NCBI RefSeq assembly: GCF_036417845.1
Contig: NC_089980.1
Span: 112,803,169-112,867,168 of the forward strand
Reading direction: 5' to 3'
Origin: Apteryx mantelli
Lineage: Eukaryota > Chordata > Aves > Apterygiformes > Apterygidae
Length of the DNA stretch: 64,000 nt
In this document: positions 24,501 through 36,500 of the stretch, piece after piece
Layout of the letters: each line of letters begins with the position of its first letter
How positions within the stretch are numbered: the stretch's first letter is position 1
The notes under the pieces: generated by a model
Told to the model about the DNA's origin: nothing
Databases searched by the model: none
Seen by the model: the letters and a program-made list of their open reading frames with translations, nothing else
Made by a program: the position numbers and the translations under genes

Positions 24501-27500
24501 AGCCTTTATAGTTCCCTTCAGATTCAGAATAATGTCTACATGGGAGCAAGTGAAGGACAGGTATTCCTTTAACACGGAAAGATGAGCTAATATGTTTTAT
24601 TAGGAAAGAGGATAAAGTTGCCCCTAGACAAAGCTGTAAAAACTGCACTGTATGTTTAACATTTAATCAGCCTTGTATACAACTTACCTTTAAACTCAGC
24701 AGCATATGGGGGAGAAGAGACTGAGATGCCTGGCAGAAATTTAGGCAGTGGAGTATTAAGAAGATCTTGGAGGGATGCCATCTTGGCCTGTATACAGTCA
24801 AGGAAACATTACTTGACCATTCCAAATTTGAGTTTATTAAGGCTTAAAATATACAATACATAAGCAAATCCAAAAGAGTTACCTAGGATAACCAGAATTA
24901 TTGCTTTTCTGCACTAATATTTACTCACTGGATTACTTTTCAGTGCGTCCTTTCATTCTCTACTTGCCAAAACCACATCACAAAAGGAACTTTGTGGGAT
25001 ATCTGCAATCCGTGCATAAGAGGGGACTAAAGAACGGAACAGATGTGTTCAGCTAACAGGCTTTCAGCTAAACCATTACTGAGGTTAGAGGGGTGCAGTG
25101 AACAAGACAAAACTGAAAGACGACAAAACAACAGTTAAGTGTTTAAAGGCAGGCTAAATGTCACAAAAGAAGATGACAAAAAAGTAAACAGCTTTATATC
25201 TGTTTCTAGCAGGTCTCCTATATTATGTTGGTAAGCCATTTAATCTACACATTTCACAGATAACTATCAACTGTTTCCCTTAAAAAACAGTTTTAGAATT
25301 AGGGAGCATGATAAGTACAGATCACTACAGATGCTCAGCACTATGTGCAAAATATAAATTGGAAGACACCCAAGGCCTTATTTAAGGTAAGCACTTGCAA
25401 ATTTTGGGTTGCATCTCCCTGAACTTCATTTCAATATCCTTGAAAAGTTTCCTGATTACTTACACATCCAAGATATCATTTACTCAAACAGTTTATGCTG
25501 GAATATCATTGATCAAACCTCTACATTAATATTTCTCGATTTGGGACAGAAGGTATCATATTCAGATTGTAGATGTTCCACAATAAATAAAGCATGGAGC
25601 TATCACATCATGGTAAGGATAAAATATATTTATTAGACTTTAGAGGTCTCTTCAATGTGCTTAGATCTGCCTCAGTTCAGAGGAGCCACCTAAGCTTCTT
25701 CTACTTCACGGGACTAGGATACTTCACTTTAAAAACATGCATAAGCTATTTCTATAAGCAATGCTGTGCTTTATTTTAATGCATTAAAGGAAAAAAAAAA
25801 ATCTGTTTCGTTCCATGACAGACATTATCATTGGCTGCCAAAACCCCACATCTGACAAAATAGTTGTGCTATACAGTCAAACAGCTGCTATATTCACAAA
25901 CCAAACTAGTCCAAGAACGGATGAAGGGTACAGGTTTCCATACTTAAGCACTTTTACTTTATAGTTAAAAAGCAGTTTAGCTGATATTGATCAGAGAAAA
26001 GACTATTTGTCACATACAAAATCATCCTAAAATACATGACAAATATCGTATACTGCTGGTTTGCAGTAATCATTTTTGTTCCCAATTATCTGTAATTATT
26101 AGCAATCACCATGCAGCTCACATGTCAGAACCATGCAATCTGTTGCTTAAAATAAATACAGTTGGATTTCACTGAAAATAGGAGAACAGAGAGTTTATCT
26201 GTCTGCAGTTTATTTGCCATTAGTTCAAACCATGCAGTGGCTTACCTTTTTACTGGGAGTTTCTGACTGATCATCCTCAGATTTTTGTACATTTTCTTCT
26301 TCCTCTTTTGCACGAGGAAATTCTGAAGTCTTTTGTGTTAATGAGCTGCTCTTCTGTTCACTGTGCTTCTTTGGCTGTTTACTTGTAGAACAAGCCTTCC
26401 TCTTTCTTTTATTTGTAACCTGATCATAATTAAGATAAGATTCAAAAGACATAGTAGGGGGCTCAAATTCCTCATCACTAGGTAATTCAGCCTTGTTTCT
26501 CATGACAAGTTTTTGTTTTGGTTTCCTCACATGCTTAGGATTTCTCTGTTTGGAAGTACCTTTACTAGTTTTTTCCTTCAGGTGGGATAAGTCTTTATTG
26601 GTTACAGCGGAATGCTGCTTTTCTGAAAGTTTTTTGCTGTCTGTGGAGGCTGTCTCTTTAAAGCTACTTTTTTTAGCTTTAGGATTGGCACTCCGGGAAG
26701 CATGCTCAGAACCACTGCTGCTACATTCTTTACTATCACATTCTTTTTGAGACTCAGAATCTCCACTTCTGTGTTTGTTTTCCATACGAGTATGCTCCTT
26801 ATTCAACTTTTTAGAAATGGAAGAGCTTTTGGAGGCCAGTACAGATGCTTTGGACTTCTCTGAAGGCTTATTCTCCTTGGAAATGGAAGATTTTGTCTCA
26901 TGTTTCTCTTTTTCAGTATTTTGTTTAACTCTGTGACCACTGCAATACAAAGGGGGGGGGGAAGGTCCCCTTATTAAATCTGAAGGTAACTTCTTGAAGA
27001 AGAATCAATCTTTTTACCTACATTAGTCAAACTAAAAGCATTAAACCAGTGTGGCAGAGAATTTTGCTCTCTTGTGCTCTTACTGTTTTTCCACATTAGC
27101 ACATAAACCAAGAGAAGCAGCTCTTGAGTCTAGCACCAACAACTACTGCAACAAAAAGTGAGAGCAAGACAAACACAGGACAACTTCTTGGGTGCTCCTT
27201 ACTAGAAAAGGGGAGGAGAAATACAAAGATCAGTAGGAGAAATATCTGACATAGTATTATTTGAACAAAGTCTTGAACTTTGCCTTGGTCCACTGTTTTT
27301 ACACAAATTTCCCTGAATGTTTTATAACAGGGATGGTACGCAAAATGGCTAGGTGGCACAGAATTTACGAAGTGCTGTGTAGGTGATACGGGTTTTGTGT
27401 CAGCCAGTACGCTTTGCTTATCACAGGTTCTGGGATTTCACTTTCCTATTATTTGAACAACTCTGGATTTAAAATGCACCACTGAAGTTAATCTAAGTCA

Positions 27501-30500
27501 CACTTTCCTTAGCTCAGCTGCCTCATACTGTCCTCAAGAGGACTGCAAAACATCTAAAGCACAGTCAACCTGATGATGGCAGTGGTGGCTGTTTCATTAT
27601 GAGATGAAATCTCATCTGTTCAGTGCAGCTGCTCCAACATGGAAAGTTCCCCCACAATCAACAGGAATATTACAGAAGCCCCATATATAACCAAATCACT
27701 AGAGAGCTGCCTCATTTAACCACCACCTCATTGCCAAGAAGAAAATTCTTATATCCCTACAGAACTAAAGAGCAGGGCCCATCACTGACTTTACTTATGC
27801 CAGTTGTGGTCTAAGAACTCCTGCTGATCAAGAAGCAGTTAAAGCCCAAGTGTTGGCTGGCTAACTGACCCATACTGAATACTTTAATTTGTTTTCCAAC
27901 ATTTATTATAAATATTCACTTCATCCATTCATTTTATGCATTTGTCATAATCCATAGCTGTCATTCCAAACACTTTACAAAATACAACTTGGAAAATTTA
28001 GGAAAATTGTAATACAATTAACTTAAGGGGGAAAAAATAAAGTAAGCTCACACCTACCTTTCACTTTCTGGAGGGATAAGTTTTTTCCACTGGTTTACCA
28101 GGGATTTAGCTACATTCCCAGCAGTGGCATGTTTCCTAAAACTGTTAACTGTTTTGCCTATGCCAGTTTCCTATTGAAGACAGTGCAAGATAGATGGGGG
28201 AATAAATCATGATTAATATCCCAATAAAACTCAAACAGCTACAAACAGTTTTAGCCTAGTAGTCAGGGAAGTCTTAACGCAGCTAATGAGATTACAAACA
28301 CTCTATACTGCAAACAAACAGAACTGAAAGATACAGACACACACACACACATATATATATACATATGCATACACACACATGTATAAAACCAAACTATGGA
28401 ACACAAAATGCAGTTGTAATTTATAAAACTAAAAGTTATTCCCCTCCATTAAACGCATGTGTTTCAGGAATGTCACTTGCCTTGAATGTTTAGGTTCACA
28501 GAAGTAGGACTTAAAATGCATGCTGCTGAAGTGAATTAGATTATACCTGCATAAGCCTAAAGGGAATTTGAATGGATTAGTTTAGCATGTTAGAGAGCAT
28601 CTATGCTGGCTGTACTGTCATATAAAATGCATCCAGGATTAGTATGGTGAGAGGGGTCAGAGAAATGGAATTCATATGACTAAACAGTTTCAGCTATAGA
28701 CAAAACCTTGATATTTAAAACTCATCACATTCATTTTCTGCTTTCCCCAGCACTATTATTTTCACATTATCCTCATGTCTTCAAGCCTTGTTCTACTGAG
28801 TTGTGTCCAAGCAGAGCTGTCCTGCAGACTTTTTGGGTATGCAAATATCACAGGTGAATTTTTAAAACCTGTATTAGTAAGTATCTCTGATTCACAAACT
28901 CTCACTTTTAAGAAACACACAACCTGTGGAATTCAGTAAGTCAATAGCAACCTATTAATGCTCTTGCCAACTAATGAAAGATATTCCTGTGAATTCCTTA
29001 GGGCCTTAGACAAATATTTTCACTTTAAGGAGAGTTAGCTTCCATGTAATTTCAGGAATACTTGTTTGGAAATTCAGTCTATTTGAAATAGATGCAAGAG
29101 CATTGGTGGGAGGTTTTTCTAAAACTATTCATGTGGGATATTTAATTTATGTTCTTAAAAAAATGCATTAAAATTATGTGGAACTCTAAATTATAAAACA
29201 CCTGTCCTTCCTGTACCTCACTTGAAAGCTTCCATCATAGTCTGTCACATCATAACATGCAAATCTGCCAGGAACATTAATTATTTGCCATTTAAACAAT
29301 TAATTGCAATGAGATTACTTCATTCTCTAATAAAAGCATGCAAGCATTGCTAGATTCCTGTAAAACTCTGAGTTTAGGCAGACAAATGCCATTGCCAGAA
29401 TAAGCTGGCCAAAATACCTTAATTCACACATTTTTCTCTTCCTCCCTGAAGAACTAACCACTAGAAATACCATTTTACTTCATCTCAAAATATAGACTCA
29501 TTTTCCACAATAACCAAAAAGCTTCCCAGACAAGTGTGAGGATTTCTAATATAAGATTTGATAGCATACAGCTTGGGTGATGATGCAAGCAAGTCACAAA
29601 TATTCTTGATGTATAATTTGGGATGCCTGCTCTTTAAATAAAAAACTAATTTTGAACTGCTGATACAGACAGAAGATTTAGCCACTGACCTAAAGCATGG
29701 ATCATCTGTATTTGTTTTGCCTTTAACATTGACTCAAGAGCAGTTTTACAGTGAGAAGAAACCAACCTTGAGAAGCAATGTGTTCTCTACATGTTCAGAT
29801 CCCTGTTCAGTACTACCCCTGGGATCATAATGCTGCATTTGTCAAATCGTGTGCCCAGCTTCCAGCTGGCTTTTGGAAAAGGCTCCATGGTTCCTTATGG
29901 AGAGCTCTAAATGAGCCATGATTAAAAGTCAAAATTGCAAAATGCAACAGTTCTCACTGCTTCTGGGATTGCAGACCCCTGAACTTTACACTAAGAAAGG
30001 AGTTAAATGTATCACTGGTCACTTACCACTAGAATGTCCAGTGTTATATCCAAATCCTGTAGTCCCTTAAGTGTTTTTATAATCTGGAAGGAAACATATG
30101 AATATTTGTTCAAAAAAATCTAATGTTCTATCCTGTTTTTCATCCTCATTCACATCTGTTCAGCCCAAAATACTCAAGTGTTGAGTAACATCCAGTAATT
30201 TGGGGAAAAGGTAAGCATTCCTTCACTGCACCTAATGGCAATGCTGGAAATCTGTGCTGGGATACAGTACAGCTCTACTTTACCCAGATTTCAATAATAC
30301 CAGAAACTACAAATGTCTCACTGCAGAGATTATGTTAAACCCATAATACACACTGCGTACATGCCTCCACACCTAGTTTACCGGTGACCATTGCTTGGCA
30401 CAGAACTGAGTCAAGAGTGGCATTACGCAGAAGCAGCACCATGCAAAAGCAGCAAGTCTCCCAATCCATCCCCTCTTCAGTTACGGCCAAGAAAGGACAA

Positions 30501-33500
30501 AACAGCCTTGGGGAAATCAGTTTACAATAACCCAAAATAGAAGTTAAAGTTCTGAAACTTTATTTGTACATTAACAAAAACAAATCAAGGTAGAGCAGCT
30601 ACTTTGTTTCACCCTGACAAAGTACACATCTGTTACCAAAAGCAAAACAAAACAAAAAAACACAACATTTTAAGCAAATCAGAAAAGTATTTTTCTAATA
30701 CGGAACAGCTCAGCTTCCAATGAAAAGCATTTTGTTAATAAAAAAAGTCTAACTTTTAAATAGAGTACAAGTTTCTTCAGCAATCTGATAGTACACAGCA
30801 CAGGAATTTCAGTCACTGCACACAAGCAATTTGCCTCATCTTTCACAAAATTCTTTTCTCAGTTGCTATATAGAGGATAGAATTAATGTGCAACTCAAGT
30901 AAAAGCATCTCACAGGGCTTTAACAAAGTCTGGGATATTACTCTAGTTTTCCAGATCATTACCATTTCTAAATGCAATGACTGGGACCTGCCAGGATGCA
31001 AAAAGACTACCCAGAAACTTTTTAGCTATAATAACAGCTATGATAACTTAAATAACAGATTAACTGTCTTTCATCATATTAGATTTGGCTTCTGAAAGAG
31101 TGTTGCAGGAGGTGGAAGAGGTACAAAAATAACTGAGCAGCAAGCTTGAAGAAACAAATTACAAATAGTGTTATGGGGACATTTTTCTCCACTACTGTTC
31201 TAAATTTCACTGAAGTACCTATAGCACATTAAAAGTAGAACCTAGTGTACACAGTGAAATTCAGTGTAAAATATGGGATTCCACCCACACTTCTGGCATG
31301 CAGTTCTTCCTGCAAATCATTCACTCTGCAATACCATTTCTGTGGTCTAAAGAAATGCAGGAGAAGTATTTTGTAGCCTGGGAAAACATGAGAAAAGCTA
31401 TAACAGTAAGGCTTTCACTCAGGACCAGATGTTTCATCTGAAAAAAATCAGCTTTCTTCAAAAAGTGCAGCTAACTACAAAATGGCAGGTTTCCTATTAA
31501 AAACAAAACAAAGCACCTTCCTGAACAAAATTCTGGACCCAGCACAAAAAAGTGTGAAGTTCTGCTCATCTCCTGTTTAAAAATAAGGTATTCCCTGAAC
31601 CAGACAGTAGTACTAAGAATATATATAATAAAGTTAAAACCTATTTTACATCTCAAGAGATCTACTCTTCCTCCTGAGGATAATACAGGCTTAACATTTA
31701 ACTTCTACCAGCCACTTCACAGATACAGACTATGTATGTTGTAAGCTGAACTGAAGACTTTTTCCTAAATAACTCCCATCAGAAAAAAAAGTGATGCAAA
31801 GATCACATTTAAAAAAGTAGGCAAAAACACATTTGCTCATAACGGTAGTCACAAGTGTTAGAAACTAAGTTATCAGTATCAGTTTTATTTTTTATTCAAT
31901 TGAAAAAAGTTACACACATTCATTTATTTTGTAGTCAAAATGAAGTATTTTGCTATAGAGGATGACTGGCCACTCAAGCAGTGCAAACCAGAGGAATAAC
32001 TCTAGAGCCTTCAGGGACAATACTAGACATGGAAGAATAATATTTAAAGATATGTTTTGACCAAGCTACAAAGAGAATGGAAGATTTGAGTATTTCCTCT
32101 TGATGGGTTTTTGACTAAGTTAATTTATAAAGCTGAGTTCATTTCAGAAGACTCTAAGATGGGTTCAGGTACCAAGCAATAACTACTCATACAAATTCAA
32201 AAAAGACTAAATTACAAAAGTACCTAGATGACAGGTCAACACATTTTGAAGAAAGACAAAGCTTTCAAAATTTAAGCCAAAGAACACACTATTTGCTTTG
32301 CTTTTTTTGAAATACATTACATTTAGCAAAGACAAGCAAGAGGTTTTCATTAGAAATAAACTAGAAAGAATTGATCAGAAACTATGACAGTCCTTTTAAG
32401 AGAAGCGATCCTGACCTCTAGAAAGCTGGGAATAGCTTAGTCTGCAATGATATCAGCAGCTATGTATGTAGGGGAGCACCAAAGGATAGATAGTTCCATT
32501 TGCTTTGTACTATAAATGGGAAATGTAAATGCCAGTATCTAGCTTGTCAGTAAGAATTACTGATGTCAGAGCACTTGGCATTTAGAAACCAAACTTACAG
32601 ATACAATCTGGAAACAATTGAATTTAATTTGTGACAAACTTCAGTAATAGTTCAGAAACTCTGTATTTATATAATTTCCTAGAGTTTTGATTTCTCTGTC
32701 AAAGACTCGGGAAGATTAGTGGGTTTTAAGTGCAAATACCAAGCTTAAATACCTACCAGACTTTGGTGAAGGCCACAAAAAGGTATACTGTGAAGTATAG
32801 GACATAGTAAAGCTTTTCACTGAAACTTAAAGCTCCTTGTAAAACCTGAACTTCTAAGGATTTTTCTTTTTCATGATATTCATATGGTGCATCATTACAT
32901 TTATTGAATGAATTGAGGCAAACAGAGAAAGTAATTTATCCAAAGTCTGTTAGCAGCAGATTTTCAAAAAGAACATGAAGATTGATTTGTTAAGGTGCCT
33001 TGCTCTAACCATTCCTTTTAGCATGAAAGTTGTAGTCCTCCTGGCTCTTCTGCAGCCAGTAATTTTTCCTCAAGTCTTTCCATATACATGCAATACATAT
33101 TAAATCCTCCATTGCCTTGATGGTTTTAAGACTATTTTATCTTACATACTGCTATCAACTATACTCTCATGGAAAAACTTACAAAGGAAATGGAAAGGAT
33201 TACAAAACCCTGAAGAACTTAAGTTACCTCTATGATTTCTGAACTGTTCTATGTAACTCAAATTCCTGATTTCTAGGGGATGATTCAAAGTCTTTAGAAC
33301 TGTTATTTTTCCCATAAATGGCATTCAAGTCAAGCCCAAGACACAGGTCTTCAGGCAATGTAAAGACATAACACAAGTGGAGTCTTATTGTCAAACAGAG
33401 CAGGCACATACATGCTGGTCTGACAGAAAACAAAGATAATATCTCACTCCTGAGCCTATGACAAAGGGAAGGAGGAAAAGCAGGCAGGCATTTGCAGAGC

Positions 33501-36500
33501 AGAGTGCAATAGCAATGAACAGCAGGTAAGAAGCATGTGAGCAAACAGATTTCCAGAGTCCAGACTGAAGGCAGATTCATGGTATCAGCAGATGCCAGGT
33601 GCCTCAAGTTCGGTCTCTTCTCACTGCTCTAGTGTTGCTGCTGCCTCTCTTACCAGAGTCTTGTATAGTCTCCTGTTTTTTTCTAGCTGATCCCAGACCC
33701 CTCAGGACAGATGGGACCCATTCACCAGAGACGGGTCTTCAGGCAGCATGTGATCAAGGGACTGACTGAATGTTTCACCACAATAACATCACCTACCCAC
33801 CCTTCCTTCCTTCCTCTTTTTCCCTCCTCTTCCTTGCTCACTAGCTGGTTATATCTCTTAAAGTTACTTTTGCCTTCTCCACATCACATGAGGAAGCATC
33901 TTCAGTCTGGACTAGGCATGACTGATCCCCAGCATCAATATTTTATACTATTCAATATCCTTTGAATGTTATTTTTATATATATTGAAAAACACACACAC
34001 ATATATGTGCATGTATTATATATATGTAAATCCATTTTCTAACAGACAGAAGGTATTTGTTTAGCTTTAATATTAAAGATGACATTTCCCTCAGTTCTAA
34101 GACAGATACCTGACAACTGCAAAATGAAATAGCCGTTTAATGATTCTGAGAACCTTGAGGCTGTTAAGGTAGTATACATCCAACCCACTTAGAGCCAACA
34201 ACTTTCAGAGTCCAAGTTCAGAATGGATCCTCAGGATTATTTAGCTTGCTCTCTTCTGTAACACAGAATGAAATTTCACCAGGCAATTTCCACATCAAGT
34301 CCATAACATCTGGCTGAGATAGATGCCTCCTTTGAAAGGATATCAAGTCTTAGAAAACAGCAGGTTAGAAAAAGCTAACACATTCAAGTCCTTCCTATGC
34401 TCAGTTGCCTTAAAAAAAAATATATATATATATATACACACACACACCCCAACCAGCAAAAGCCAGTCTTCTGGTTTCCCTAAAAATTTGTCTGGGTTTG
34501 TTTTTCAGCTACTGAATCTCATTATTTCTTTCCACTAAACAAAGGAGTCTTCTCCTTTCAAACATCTTATACAACACAGGGATTTTAGAGACTGATCATA
34601 TACTTTACCTCTTTGCCATTAAGGTTAAACAGACTGACCAAGTTCTTTAGCTTAAGTAAATTATGCTAGTCAGAGCTATAGTTATTCTGTAGCTGTTTGA
34701 AAATCTTTCCAGCTTGTCAGCATTGTTTTTTAAAAAACAGTCCCCAGAACAGGACATAATATTCCTGTGATTGTCCCTCTACTACTATATAGTAGTAATA
34801 ACATAACCCTGCTAAGCTACCCAAAGATGGCATTTATTCCATAAGCCACTACATTGTACTGCAATTTCGTGCTCAACTGGTAATACATCAGAGCTCCAAA
34901 TAATTTTCTGAGTCAATGCTTTCCAAAATACAGTCTCCTATCCTGAGTGACCTAGATTCATGGCTCCTAGCTGTGACTTTCCACTGAGCCGTGTTAAAAT
35001 GCATGTTGCTGAAATGAATGTAGCCTACCACAAGATCAAGGTTGTTTTCTAGAAGTCCTCTTCATTTGACACAAATAACTGCGGTATTTGCAACATTTCC
35101 TACAATGCTTGCTTTCTTCTAAATGAAGAAAGATTTGAACTACATCATGTCAAGAACAGATGCATGATCTCCCCTCAGAAACATTCTTTGAGGATTCTCA
35201 CTTATTTTTGGTGAGTGTATTTTAAATCCATTCTGTATATTTCATCAGGTCCATACATTGCTACTGTAATCAACATCATACAGAAGTCAAATGCCTTAAG
35301 ACTTCAGTGTATTTATGACAGTTGCTGTCAGCTGAATACAATTTAAGATGAATTTGGCAAGAATAGCTACATGAAGTCTCACCGAGTAGCATGGACCATG
35401 ATACCATTCTTTAGTTCTACACCCGCTGTCTTATATGCACAATTGTGAAGCTGCTCAGTGTATTACTTTGATGTCAGTGACATGGATCATTTCATTTGCC
35501 TGAATAAACACCGTCACTATAGCATTTTTCCAGTCCTGCAAAACCTTCCTAATATCCTGAAATTCATTAAGTATCTAACTCACTAATTCTGTTCATTCTT
35601 TGGTCAATTCTCTGAAAATTCAGTGGATCAGCTATTAAATTTTACATACTAAGAACCTTTCAACATGAGCAATTGATATTCTGCATCCTTCCTAGTTATT
35701 GTCAGATCAGAAAGTATTTAGTAATTATTAATAAAGTAAAAAGATTAGACAAAGATTATTCTCAAGTATGGAACAGAAATATTTGACAACATCAACACTT
35801 ACCTACATACTTTATTTATTTATTATCCTTTGCACATGTGTTTAAAACACTTCCCATAGTCTTTAAATGAAAGAATCACAGATTTTTTTATTACTAGATT
35901 TACTTTTTATTAACAGTGCATTTCATGTCTGCCAGTTTACAGTTACCAGTTTCTCCCTTTCCCTCCGTTCCCTAGCCCCCGTTTTCCATAACTACTTCCA
36001 TTTTGTTAGATACAGCTTTACCAGGGAGAGTAGAAGTGCTGCAGCACCACCATTAGTCCCAATTTATGCAGCACCTGCTCTTCGCCATACCACAGAAAAG
36101 CTGTGTCTCCTCCCTTAATAAAGCCACATCTGCAACACAGTATTTATATTTTCACTTATGAACTGGATGTGTTTTGAAATTTGTTGTTTTGAAATCACCT
36201 AGGAAACTTAATTACTGCTAGAACTGTTTCTCTCCATTCCCTTTCAATTGCTTTTGTTCAGAATGGCATTTCAACACCAACCCCAAGTATTAAAGAATCT
36301 AAAGACTGTAAAGTCTGATCATTTCTGTAGTGCAAGAAAAGATTTTAGTTTTGCTGAACTGCAAATTAAAATATCTGAAAAAGTAACTGCGCACAGATGT
36401 TTGCATTTAGGACAACTATAGTCTACAACACTGGCATTTGTGAAGATAAAGCATTATTGGCAAAGAAAAAAAATCATTATTTCATATATATGTATATGCA

